Part shown: in pieces, positions 20,936 through 30,857 of the stretch
Layout of the letters: each line of letters starts with the position of its first letter
How positions within the stretch are numbered: position 1 is the stretch's first letter
DNA from: Schizophyllum amplum
Taxonomy: Eukaryota; Basidiomycota; Agaricomycetes; Agaricales; Schizophyllaceae
Reading direction: 5' to 3'
NCBI GenBank assembly: GCA_007026445.1
Contig: VDMD01000001.1
Coordinates: forward strand, 3,720,001-3,784,000
Length of the DNA: 64,000 nt
Translations under genes and position numbers: made by a program
Notes under the pieces: model-generated
Seen by the model: the letters and a program-made list of their open reading frames with translations, nothing else
Told to the model about the DNA's origin: nothing
Database searches by the model: none

Positions 20936-22439
20936 CGATCCCGCCGATGTTCATCTGCCCTTTCATGTTCTCAACTCGCTGACTCGGGGTTCAGTCGCCC
21001 GGGGGTGGACTTCGCCGGGGTCGGACTTCAGTCGCCTGGGGTGGGCTTGGGTTGGACTTCATTCTCTGGAATCGTTCCACTTCATATTCTCTTACTCTCC
21101 GACAAGTTTTCTCAGCGACTCCGGCTGAGTTCCTCAATGATTCCGGCTGTGTCCGCCGCCTATTGTCGCGCTTTTCTCTTTTGTTGCCGAGTCCTTTCTT
21201 GTTGCTGAGTCTGTAATTGCATTGATTATCTAGCCTTTTGAATCGCGTATTCGAGCTCTTCGACGCGCTCTTGCTGCCTCTCGACGCGCGCCTGTTTCGC
21301 AAACTGCATGGCCACGACGGTTTCGCGAACCCTCCGACGCCCCCTGGTGCCGCCCCTTCATAATGGTCCTTCGTCCTTCTGGTGTCATCGTTGGGAATGG
21401 TCTTTTCATCAAGTTGGCTGGTGATGCTTCCATCCCATCGGTGAATGATCTTTTCATCTTCACTAATGACACGCAGCTGTATCATCTTCACCGATGGTCC
21501 CTTCATTCCACCGGCCTCGCATCTGCTTCAGCGCTCCTCGTCCCTTTCTCTCTGATGTCCTTGCATCAGTGACGAGTCCTTTGTCAGTGACCTGGCCACT
21601 ACCGACGCTTTTGTCTTTGATCTTTGAAACCGGACGTTCACTGTCAGCAATCTCATCGGCGCCCATGTACTCTCATTGACGCCAAGCATTGCATTGGCGC
21701 GCAAGCATCTCATGAGCGCCCAAGTATCTGGCTCTGGTAGACGTCTGACGACTGCGAGGGAGATGTGGATGCTGCATATCGTTCATCTTGAGAGTTGACC
21801 CAGGTGCGCTGCAAGACGGTCGTACAAGGTTCACTGTATCTCAAAGCGTATGTAGAGCCTCGAAAAAGACGTTAGAAGCGTCAGCGCCGTGGTTGGGAGC
21901 GAAGATGAGCAGTCTCCCAAGGCAGAGTCCGATCAAGTGAGGATGAGGCAAAGAAGGCAAAATGAATTCGAACAAGGAAGCACGTGATCGCGATTTGGTC
22001 CCGCGTCCCGAAGACGCGTTATATTGTTCCGCCCTCTCATCGTTGCAGATCGCATTCGCTCGCCACGCCCAGGCGCCGGTGACTCTCAACCGTATCCCAG
22101 GAAGAGTGTAACTTCTCTGCGACCTTGTCCCTCAATTTGCCACAAAGCGAGTCTACAGGCATGGAGAATAACCTACTAAGACAAGTTGCAAGTGCGATCG
22201 ACGCTAAGCGATATTCGGACCCTCGTACATGCCCATCCTCCCTGGCCTTCTCCTCCTGTCTCATGGCGGCTGGCGTTGAGACCTCCGTACGGATCAACGA
22301 CTCACTTCTACAGCTGTCTTTCCGCGCTCTACAGCTTCGGTTGGCGTATAAAAGTGGCCGGATTCCTGGGGGAACTTGTCAGACACCTTCCTCTACTCGG
22401 CCTTCACTGGATTATTCTCTGCTATCGCGTCTGCACTTG

Positions 22440-22830
22440 AATCTGGGCCATACTTCGGTGAGTATCCATTGCCCGCCACTGTTGCTGACGCGCTTTTCAG
22501 GCTCCAGGTCGTCATCCACGGCATGTTCGCGCCTCCATCTGGATCTGGGCCATATTTTGGTGCGTGTTCATTGCCAGCACTCGCGTGCTGACGCGTTTTT
22601 TAGTCTCCCGGCCGTCACACACGGCAAGGACGCGCCTCCACTTGGATCTGGGCCATAATTTGGTGCGTGTTCATGGCCCGCACTCGAGTGCTGACGCGCT
22701 TTTTAGTGTCCCGGTCGTCATCCACGGCAAATCCGCGCCTCAACCTGGATCTGGTCATACTTCGGTGAGTGTTGATTGTCCGCCACTGATGCTGAATCGC
22801 TTTCAGCCTCCCGATCGTCCTCCACGGCAA
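22440..22830. repeat. 103-bp tandem array carrying intron-like signals in every unit
   Basis: Four units with period 100-103 bp. Each has about 60 bp of exon-like sequence (with GTCGTCATCCACGGC and GGATCTGGGCCATA variants) followed by about 44 bp that begins GTGAGT or GTGCGT and ends in a CTGAC-like branch site plus TTTTYAG. Acceptors end at 22500, 22603, 22706 and 22806. Some units contain stops in the exon-like frame, so coding ability is doubtful. Confidence 0.8.
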
Positions 22831-22914
22831 GTCCATAATACGCGTCGGATCGGAGTATCGTTCCCTCTTGCGCCCTCCCATCACTGACTCTACGCTCAGC
22901 ATTTCTCCCAGTAG

Positions 22915-23475
22915 GCGCGAGGAAGTCGTCCGGGGCACTCGCGTCGTGCTCGACCGCTACGGTGTGCTCGCCCAAGGGGGTAACTTCAGGCGCTCCCTCA
23001 GCTGGTCCATGGTCCCGGGTCGCTGTGTGGATAGGCCGCCTACCGCGTCGGGGGTGCATGGTTACGGGTCCGCGCGCGCTTGTCATTGCAATTGGATTTG
23101 CCTTGACCAGGGTGAGGTCGATGCCGGCCGGGGCGCTGCTTGCAACACTCATGGAAAAAGATACGTGTCCCCATCATGCTGATCCCGTCGCCTTGCGTTG
23201 CTTACCCGTATCATCCCAGGTCATTTTATTGTTGCGAGGCCGTCCGGGGCACTCGCGTCCTCTTCGGCCGCTATGGTGTGTTCGCCCACGGGGGTAACTT
23301 TAGGCACTCCCTCTGTCAGTCCACGGTCCGGGGCTGCTTTGTGGATTGTCCGCTATACCGCGTCGATGGTGCACAGGTCGGTGTTGCACATCCCTGTCTT
23401 CGCGGTTTACCGCGCTGACTTGGATGAGGTCGATGTCGGCCGAGGCGCTGCCGCCGACACTCGTGGAAAAAGATG
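22915..23475. repeat. two diverged direct repeats, period about 315 bp
   Basis: The copy from about 22915 and the copy from about 23230 share CGTCCGGGGCACTCGCGTC, GGGGGTAACTT, GAGGTCGATG and GTGGAAAAAGAT-like blocks in order. Translated, both give VRGTRV...RYGV...GGNF, so they may derive from duplicated coding sequence, but neither stays open. Confidence 0.75.
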
Positions 23476-23560
23476 AGTGATATTGTACCTCCATCGCATT
23501 GTGCCGCTGTCGCATTCCTCCCCGCTAATCTTCGTACTCCAGGATTTTTTTGCCTCGCAC

Positions 23561-23606
23561 CGCGGAGCCGGTGCAGAGGTCGGCGGCCTCTGCAGCCGGC
23601 TCCGCG
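23561..23606. repeat. GC-rich hairpin
   Basis: Arms CGCGGAGCCGGTGCAGAGG and CCTCTGCAGCCGGCTCCGCG are complementary with one bulge around a 7-nt loop. It follows a T-run (23545-23551). It is probably a transposon relic; no flanking duplication was found. Confidence 0.8.
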
Positions 23607-24008
23607 ATGCCCATCTCTTTCGCAGTAGATGAGTGATCTACTTTGCTTTCAAAATCCCTTGCTAACAATTTCTATGGTGCTGGAGAGGAGGGAAGTGCGA
23701 TCGCTCGATTCTTTACTTTGTAAACTGAACATTACGCCTTCTTTGTACGCCCGGGGTCACGGCTATGTGCAATACCATATTTCCTTTCGCGAACCTTACA
23801 CTCATCGCATTTCCCCGAAGCACTTGCTCTGAGCATTGCGCACCATCGAAAGTGAACATCCGTGATTCCCGCGCCTCTGGGCCAGGATGAATTCAGTGAC
23901 CGGAATTTCCTCCACGGTGGTGCGAACGGCGCTCACCTGACCCGCCTTTACGTTCCTGCCGCATGCCTTCGACCTCGGGTGACGCGATGCATGGCCCAAA
24001 GGTGCACA

Positions 24009-24014
24009 TATAAA
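24009..24014 (+). promoter_or_regulatory. TATA box of the SRPBCC-like gene
   Basis: TATAAA about 46 bases upstream of the ATG at 24060, a plausible core promoter distance for a fungal gene with a short leader. Confidence 0.5.
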
Positions 24015-24059
24015 GCACCAGCTCATCGTCGCGCGTTTGCTAGTCTTCCTTCACTGAGG

Positions 24060-24737
24060 ATGTGGATCCTCCAAAGAAATCGAGACACATTGCTGGCGAC
24101 GACGTTGTTGGCCTGCGCTGTGTACGGGCAGGAGAGTAACTTACCTCCGGAGGAGCCTGGCGTGTTCAAGACGCAGGCCAACGCGACAATTGACGCGCCA
24201 ATCGACGTTGTCTGGAATGCGCTCCTCGACTTTCCTTCCTACCCCGACTGGAACCCCTTCGTTCGGTGCGTCCTTCCGTCGATCGTGATTTGGTGCGTCC
24301 TTTAGCTGAACGTACTGCCTTCTAGCTCGCAGGTTCTCGCTAGCGACCTTTTCATCCCGCTCGACGATCAAAGCAACCCCGTCGCTGGTCAGAAGCTTAT
24401 CATCAATGTGCAGACGCCGCCGCTCGACCCGCCTGTCGACGCGGACACGCCGAGCGACCCGCTGCACGCACAGATGTCGTATGAGAACATAACTGTCCTG
24501 GAGGGCGCGCCAACGTATCGCTGCGCGTGGAAGCAGATCATGATAGTGGACGCGCTCTTGAACGCGACGCGATGGCAGGCGCTTAGTACGCTGGAGGACG
24601 GTCGGACGTACTATGAGGCGCGGGAGGTGTACAGCGGCTCGTTGGCGACGACTCTCGAGTCAACATTGGGAGAGGGTCTACAGCAGGGATTTGATGTACA
24701 AGCATCCGAGCTAAAGGCGTATGTCGAGGGAGCGTGA
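24060..24737 (+). CDS. secreted SRPBCC/START-like ligand-binding protein
   Basis: Two exons split by a 60-nt intron (24266-24325) give about 205 residues. The N-terminus has a Leu/Ala-rich signal-like segment (TLLATTLLACAVYGQ). The mature part begins with the strand-helix motif of the SRPBCC (polyketide cyclase / START-like) fold: ANATIDAPIDVVWNALLDFP followed by YPDWNPFVR. The F-P-x-Y-P-x-W-N-P-F pattern is typical of that superfamily. Several Asn-X-Ser/Thr sites occur. The fold makes a deep cavity for a hydrophobic ligand; ligand unknown. An extracellular binding or cyclase role is inferred from the signal peptide. Nothing is broken. Confidence 0.75.
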
Positions 24738-24938
24738 ATGACTATGATATTCTCGTTATCGCCATGGTGGAGGACTGAAAGTCGAACAATGGATTCCGTC
24801 GGCCCGAATGCCGAGATACTATATTCCACGTGTACACGTCGTACGTGCCTGACGCGCGACCATTTTTTCTATCGTGCTCTCGACGTCCACCACCTCTTCC
24901 ACCTTCTCCTTCTGTGCCAGCCCGTCGTTTGCCCACCA

Positions 24939-25777
24939 TGAACTCCGCCGTTCAGAACATGGTCACCTCCCTCGTCCTCATGCAGGGTGCGCAAATTGAC
25001 CCCTCTGCGCGCGTGCGCGCATGACTGACGTGTTCCTTCTTCAGTGGGGAAGAGGATCCCGTTCGAGAACCCGGACGTGCTCAACTACGCCCGGATGGCC
25101 TACGTTGCTATCCAGGTCATTATCCTGGGGACGTACTACTTCATCTCTACTAAGGTGCGCGGCGGGTTTTACACGCGTCGGGCAGGAACTGACCAACACG
25201 CGCGTAGATCAAGGCGAAGGACGACAAGACGGTGCTCAAGTATGTTGAGCCACCAAATCCCATGGTGCGTGTTACCCGCGGGCGCAGTGCTGTAAGCCCT
25301 CTGACCCCCCTCGCAGTCCGGGCAGTCAGAAGGCGAGCTTGTCACCACCACGGTCCGCGACTATGACTTGGCCGAGGTGTCTAAGTCGGTGCGTCCCCTT
25401 GCTACTCCATGTGCTGCACTCCCTGATGACGCTTTCTACAGCTCAAGGGCGTCTACATGGGCATTGGCATCATCGCTGTCATGCACCTCTACTTCAACTT
25501 CACCCAGCCGCTCTTCATGCAGAGCTGCCTCGGCCTCAAGGGCTTGTACGACTCCAAGATGGTTCAGCTTTACATTCTCGGCCACCCCGCGGAGGGCGAC
25601 CTCAAGCGGCCATTCAAGGCGACCGCGAGCATGTTCGGCGGTATGCCCTCGTTCCCCTCTACTTCGCGCCAGTATACTGATGACATCATATCATCTGCAG
25701 CGGCAGCACCTGGCCCGCAGACGGACAACGCGACTATCCAGGCGGCGGAAAAGCGCACGGCGAAGAAGGACGAGTAG
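24939..25777 (+). CDS. PHO88: PHO88/SND3 ER membrane protein
   Basis: Six exons give about 190 residues. N-terminus MNSAVQNMVTSLVLMQ, then across an intron VGKRIPFENPDVLNYARM, TM segment AYVAIQVIILGTYYFIS, then KYVEPPNPM, VTTTVRDYDLAEVSKS, a second hydrophobic segment MGIGIIAVMHLYFNF, TQPLFMQS and the conserved GDLKRPFKA motif near the C-terminus. This order is diagnostic of Pho88/Snd3, an ER protein of the SRP-independent targeting (SND) route, first isolated through a phosphate-transport phenotype in yeast. The C-terminus ends with charged AEKRTAKKDE. The first intron, after one base of the Val codon, is typical. Complete and intact. Confidence 0.93.
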
Positions 25778-26131
25778 ACGGGCGGCGCCTCTTGTATTCG
25801 TGTACTACACTACTGAAACTCATTCTTGCCCTGCATATTCGTTTGCGGCGAATAATCGTCGTTGGCTGGCTGGTTGACAACGTTTCGCCAAGGTGGGTGC
25901 TTGAGCTGTCGTAGGCCCCGACTCAGTGACAGTGGCTTGCACCATTCCGAATTCAGCGCAAGCGAAATTCGAGCGGCTGCAACTCAAGGTCGTGGGAACT
26001 GGGATCACGCGGACGGGCCCGCCGCAAACCATAACAACAACTTGCTTTCAACCACCATCGTCAACGACAAGCGAAGGTACGCACATGATTCATTCGACCG
26101 CACAGTACGCTGACCCATCTCAGCGCAATAT

Positions 26132-27733
26132 ATGCAAACCCTGCAGCAGATCTCCTGCTCCACGCGACTCTGCTCGCAGTGCGATCACACCTTCACCAGC
26201 ATCGTCGGTGACTCCGATTTAGCGTCGTTCGCTCGCTCGGCGTATGTCCCAGCCTCGGCTGCCGAGCAGGACGCCCTCCGAGGCGGCCTCTCCAACCTCC
26301 GGGATAGCCTCAGCGGCTGTGAATTGGAGATCGCGCATTTGGAGCGGACCCTCGGCTGGCTCCGTCAACAACGAGCGCTTATCGAGGAGACGGCGACAAA
26401 CGTTGAGGCGTTGCTCGCGCCGGTGCGCCGAGTCCCGCTGGAAATTCTCGGCGAGATCGCTCCCTACACGCTCCCTGATTCTTGGTTCCAGCGCGATCGA
26501 CCCCCAGGCAGTAACGTCTGGCCGTTCGCGCAAGTATGCTGCAGCTGGCGCGAGGTGGCACTGGGCGTGCGCTGGCTGTGGGCACAAATTCGACTGCCAT
26601 GTAACGGAAGAGGACAGACCATTGGGGATGACGCTCTGTTGGAGGCCGTCTCCACCTATCTGCAGCGCTCTGGGCAATACCCTTTGTCGGTAACCAGCTT
26701 TAAAACGACACACGACAACTCTCAAGGAAATAACGACCCACGGGTGTGGACAGAGCTTTGGGCTCACGCAGGTCGTTTGCGTACACTCGAAGTGGCCATT
26801 CCGGAGCGCGGATTTTCTTTCCCTCCTCAGCTTCCTATGTTGCATCGCCTTTTCCTGACCGACTTGTCGTCAGACAGATCATCGACCGTATCCATCGACA
26901 CCGCGCCTCATCTCCAGGAGCTCGAGCTAGTCACAATGAGGCTATCCAATACGAGTGTACCCTGGTCGAATCTGCAGACGCTGATTGTCACCGGCGAAGT
27001 GCAAGGCCCAGATATCGACGTACTGCGCTCCTGCTCTGGGCTGGTTCGCCTACATCTGCTGCGTTACGAAAGACAACCAAACGCGCCGCAAAATATACGC
27101 CCCGTTCACTTTGCGCTTCTTCGCAAGCTGCGGATAGGTCCCGCGGCTGTACGCGCCTGCCCTCTGATCATCGCCCCTTCCCTCGATCACGTCGAATTTC
27201 TCATGGTGCACCAGAGCAACTTACGGAATGACCGTATTGACGAAGAAGATATACCGTTCCTCGTCGATCTTCTGAAACCTGTCCAAGGATTGACATTGGG
27301 TCCTTTGCGTAACTATGATGTGGAGATCCTTCGTGCAATCATATCCCTTCCGCAACAGCTGAAGACCCTCCACTTGACCATCCTTAGTACACCAATCCAC
27401 CGTGACTTGGTGCGAGAGTTGATCTTCCATGAGGCCAACCCTGCATTCACACACCTCGTCTCCGTGGGCTTCACGTCGGATCTGGACCTTACATGGAAGA
27501 ACGACGATATACTGTTGGTGCGCCGTCTGGTAGAGTCTCGCAGCGCTCACAGTCGTGGTTGCACACCGCTCGAACGATTGACATTTCGCTACTCGCACGG
27601 ATCCTACAAACATCCCCTGGACACCGATTATGAGCGCGGGATCGGAAAACTACGGGAATTGCGCATTTCAGCTTCGCCTGGGGTGGAATTTGTCGTCTCC
27701 TTGCTAGGGGCAAAATTCAGAGTCGTAGGGTGA
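26132..27733 (+). CDS. F-box-like domain protein (copy 2)
   Basis: Single open frame of 533 residues. The N-terminus has a CSTRLCSQC pair, then a coiled coil (about residues 45-90: DALRGGLSNLRDSLSG). The F-box-like motif VRRVPLEILGEIAPYTLPD is followed by VCCSWREVALGVRWLWAQI. The C-terminal half has regularly spaced leucines (LHRLFLTDLSSD, LQTLIVTGEV) consistent with an LRR-type substrate arm. It is a clear paralogue of the split gene at 53098-55513: the blocks LLAP(V/I)R(R/K)(V/I)P, EIL..IAPYTLPD and LRSC..L align in order. It presumably acts as an SCF substrate receptor; target unknown. ATG 26132 was chosen since the paralogue begins at an equivalent position. Confidence 0.85.
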   Translation: MQTLQQISCSTRLCSQCDHTFTSIVGDSDLASFARSAYVPASAAEQDALRGGLSNLRDSLSGCELEIAHLERTLGWLRQQRALIEETATNVEALLAPVRRVPLEILGEIAPYTLPDSWFQRDRPPGSNVWPFAQVCCSWREVALGVRWLWAQIRLPCNGRGQTIGDDALLEAVSTYLQRSGQYPLSVTSFKTTHDNSQGNNDPRVWTELWAHAGRLRTLEVAIPERGFSFPPQLPMLHRLFLTDLSSDRSSTVSIDTAPHLQELELVTMRLSNTSVPWSNLQTLIVTGEVQGPDIDVLRSCSGLVRLHLLRYERQPNAPQNIRPVHFALLRKLRIGPAAVRACPLIIAPSLDHVEFLMVHQSNLRNDRIDEEDIPFLVDLLKPVQGLTLGPLRNYDVEILRAIISLPQQLKTLHLTILSTPIHRDLVRELIFHEANPAFTHLVSVGFTSDLDLTWKNDDILLVRRLVESRSAHSRGCTPLERLTFRYSHGSYKHPLDTDYERGIGKLRELRISASPGVEFVVSLLGAKFRVVG

Positions 27734-28291
27734 CGAACCGATGAGGGATGGGGGCGGAAGTCTGTATGTCAGATGATCAAGCATCTCGCTGTATCACGTC
27801 GAGTTGTGGGCGCAACTGCATTACGGTCATGTGATCGTGACGTGACGCTCGCGCTCTCACTGTCAGAGGCTTGATAATGGCTCCCGCCGCTATACATTGT
27901 GCGTGCTCTGCTCTATACTCTCTGATTCTGTGTCTGTGGATCCGTCGAAGCAATGCTTCCACTACTAGTATTTGAACTACGGCCGGAGTTGACTCCAAAC
28001 AGAGAACTTAGAAGGCCTTGTCTCCGAATGGGGAAAAAAAACACCTTCTTGCCTCAATTACTCATGTTTGTCTTTCCTCGATGTTACTTACTTATCATGC
28101 GTCTCACGAGTAGCCTCGGATAGCCTGGTGACCAAGTCCTCCAACCGCGGCGGACAGGGGAGGGATCGGACTCCGGTCTAAGCCTCGGAGTAGCCCGGGA
28201 GTAGCCTCATTCACTGAATCACTCTGTGCACGCAGAATGACTCATCGAGGGCGACATCTTTTGATGCCTTCTGTATACTAGTAACTTGCTA
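27734..28291. other. intergenic, nothing recognised
   Basis: About 560 bases after the F-box gene. Some GAGTAGCC / TAGCCTCGGA echoes occur near 28105-28205, but no gene is seen. Confidence 0.4.
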
Positions 28292-28556
28292 GTGGATGAC
28301 TTCCCGTAAGCACTTTCCTCTCGGCGAAATATCTGCAAACTGCATGTGCTCTGATGGCTGTAGAGTAGTCCATTTGCGGAGGGGTCGCGACCCCTCCGCA
28401 ACGCGGAAAAACTCCCTTAAGACCTCTTCTGGACCCACAAATCCATCTTCTGCGCACCTAGCCTCGTCAACTTCGAGTTTCTGTCCAGGGGGGCTTTAGG
28501 TTTGCAGAAATGCGGAATGATTCGCCGAGAAAAGGTCCTTACGGGAAGTCACCCAG
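28292..28556. mobile_element. 265-bp MITE with TGACTTCCCGTAAG termini and TA duplication
   Basis: Imperfect inverted repeats of about 50 bp share TGACTTCCCGTAAG, TCTCGGCGAA and TCTGCAAAC. Both ends are flanked by TA (28290-28291 and 28557-28558). No coding capacity. It ends 116 bases before the start codon of the secreted protein at 28673, so it forms part of that promoter region. Confidence 0.8.
28374..28401. repeat. perfect 28-bp palindrome inside the MITE
   Basis: TTGCGGAGGGGTCG followed immediately by its exact reverse complement, with no loop. It lies at about one third of the element length. Confidence 0.95.
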
Positions 28557-28672
28557 TAACTATAATGTATGGTACGACATGAAACCAGGGGCTCAATATA
28601 ATCTTCAACTCGTCTCTCCAGGACGACCTGCTTGGCTCTTCCTCTCGCAGTACTCCCTCTTCTTCGACACCG

Positions 28673-29468
28673 ATGCTCGTGTCGTCCATTCTTTCTCTCG
28701 CTTTGGTTGGCACCCTTGCTTTTGCGGACAGGAACATCACCGTCGAGGATAGCGACTCAAGCATAAGCCTCTCGGGTGCCTCCACCACCGCTCAGCCTTG
28801 TACAATCGACGACAACGGCAACATTACCAGTGGCCAGGCTGGATGCTACAACGTTCGACCCTCGAACTGCACAGAGAACGCGACGGTCGTGAGCGAGATT
28901 GGACACGGCATGTCGGGGTTCAAATTCTACGGTGCGCCTACTCGCTGGTGTCCACGGATATTGCTGACGAGAATGATTGCTTTAGGCTCAGCGGTATACG
29001 TCAATACGCTCCTCAACTGGTTCTCCCCCGAGTTCAACGTCACGATCGATGGCGAGACGACATCTGTGCAGGGCAATCGCGACTCGGGCGCCTTCACCTG
29101 CTCGATGCTCTTTCAGGGGACAGGGCTCGATGCCAACTCGGAGCACGAACTCAGCGTCATAATCACAGGGCCCGGATTGAACTCGACCTTGAGCGATGGC
29201 AGCGTGCTCACGCAATTCTTGCTGGACAACATCATGTACGCGCTCACTTACCTGCCACACAAAAAAATCTAATCGCAACAGTGTCACTGTCCCCGATGAT
29301 GCACGAAGCTTAGACTCCCCTGCGTCAGGGTCTGCCTCCTCCGCCACGACGTCGGATTCGCCGGCGACTACTACGACCGACAATAACGGCGCCCTCAGCA
29401 TCCTGGGGTCGACGATGTATTCCGTACCTCTTGTATTGCTGCTTGACTCGGCCCTCCTACTGCACTGA
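28673..29468 (+). CDS. secreted, N-glycosylated, probably GPI-anchored protein
   Basis: Three exons. The start MLVSSILSLALVGTLAFADR is a typical signal peptide. The mature part has many Asn-X-Thr/Ser sites (NIT, NCT, NAT, NVT, NST). After the first intron comes SAVYVNTLLNWFSPEFNVTI, resembling the galactose-binding-like domains of basidiomycete surface proteins. A short intron (GTACGC...CAACAG) near 29237-29280 joins to a Ser/Thr/Asp-rich stretch and a hydrophobic end (SVPLVLLLDSALLLH), as in GPI-anchored proteins; without it the frame stops at about 29272 after PHKKI. Cell-surface location is likely. No enzyme motif is visible. Function unknown. Confidence 0.65.
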
Positions 29469-30086
29469 TCGTCACGCAGCATGAGCAGCGTGTATCGTCA
29501 CTTCATTATCTATCTATTTATTGTTGTAATCGTTGTGCAGAAGTATATTATTGGGTTTACTGCATCGCAATCATTCAAGTTCTCTGAATCAACTCTGAAT
29601 CATTTTGTACAATCGCACCCCCACCTTCGCCTACTCTCTGATGACCTACGCCCCGCCCATATTTGCGCCCACATTCTCTAGCGAGATGTACAGCTGCGTT
29701 ACGGCGATGTCCTGTTGTTCCGCCACACGGCCAACGCCAGTGCGTTTGCTCAACTCGCCGCAAGTCGTTAAACTGAATTGGTGTAGAGCTTTGGCGGAGA
29801 TCACCTCGGTCTGAACTCTGGGTCGAGCTTCCGGTTAGTTCCTACGTTAGTACTGAGGATAAACGTATGAAGAGCGGGCGCAAGTGAGAGAGAATGGCGG
29901 TCTGGAGGCTCTTCGCGAGAGGCGTTTGTTTGTCATTGCTTGTCACCGCTGTGCGCCATTGATGAGCCACGCGCACGGTCCGTATCCGCACGTTGTCTTG
30001 GACCAGTCACCACACTCGAACATGTGCACGAGGAAGCTGCAGGGAAGCTGCATTCGGCCCATATTCAAGTCCACCTTGCAGTAGAG
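29469..30086. other. intergenic with a possible coding relic
   Basis: Between 29640 and 29800 the minus strand has a short frame reading TTCGELSKRTGVGRVAEQQD, which looks protein-like but has no start or recognised family, so it may be a gene remnant. The rest has no visible feature apart from the left target-site copy at 30079-30086. Confidence 0.35.
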
Positions 30087-30561
30087 CAGGGGGCGGTGAG
30101 ATCAGCGCCATCAAATATAGGGTGGGTGACTTGGGTCGTGGGAACTTTTGCCTCTTTCCAGCCAGTTCGACTCTTGTCGACACCTTTTCTCTCCCCTAAT
30201 CTGCTTTATGAATGGCTTTAACATGGTAGACGTTTGTGTTATCGTTCGTAGCACTCCCCCCGAGTCGTAGGTGGCGTACCGGATCGAAAGTCGTCGTGGG
30301 GCGGCTTGCAAACCCAGATGAGGGCCAGTGCTGGTCTTGGCGGGGTGGCTGAGCTTCGGGGGGAGGGCAAGGGGGCTCACATCAAAAATTTGGTGGAGTA
30401 TCCGATGCCAACGCGTCGCCGATGGTGTTAGAAAGGCTTCCCGCCGCTGCACAGAGCCCCTGTGCAGTGAAGTCCAGCGAGAGCCGGACTTTGCCGGTCG
30501 AAAATCCCACGACCCAAGTCACCCACCCCATATTTGATGGCGCCGATCTCACCGCCCCCTG
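30087..30561. mobile_element. 475-bp hAT-type MITE with perfect 8-bp target duplication
   Basis: The terminal inverted repeats start CAGGGGGCGGTGAGATC and match for about 59 bases with two differences. The octamer CAGTAGAG directly flanks both ends (30079-30086 and 30562-30569). An 8-bp duplication with CAGGG-type ends is the hallmark of hAT transposons. No transposase frame inside. It lies about 300 bases upstream of RING copy 3. Confidence 0.92.
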
Positions 30562-30857
30562 CAGTAGAGTACGCAAAGTCCATCATAAGAAAAATCTGTA
30601 TATCGCTCCAGTCTGCGTCTGCCCCTCCTGACGCCATCGAGCAATATTCATCGACAAAGACCATCCCATCATCACCGTGATCACAGAACGACGCATGGCT
30701 GCCCTTTATCCTCCGCAAAGGCGCTCCCGCCTTTGTGCTTACTCTTTCTAAAGTATGACATTCATATGGTCGGCACCTGGGAGGGAAATGAAGCATCCTC
30801 CGCTTCTCTCTTCCGCCCCCGCCACTACTTGACCTTTACGCACATCACCTATTCGCG

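Larger units (their letters stand above)
18268..24008. other. 5.7-kb gene-poor, tandem-repeat-rich block
   Basis: No convincing gene was found. The block contains at least six unrelated tandem arrays (listed separately), one LINE-like 3' fragment and a GC-rich hairpin. Short open frames, including the 171-codon minus-strand frame at 20991-21506, are compositionally biased and lack motifs. The left end should contain the promoter of the Hsp20-like gene. Confidence 0.55.

Noticed and set aside
20991..21506. 171-codon minus-strand open frame
   Set aside because: Biased composition caused by neighbouring pyrimidine-rich repeats. No homology recognised.
29575..29814. Overlapping short frames on both strands after the GPI-type gene
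   Set aside because: A protein-like stretch is visible on the minus strand but without start, splice context or family, so it is only mentioned as a relic.
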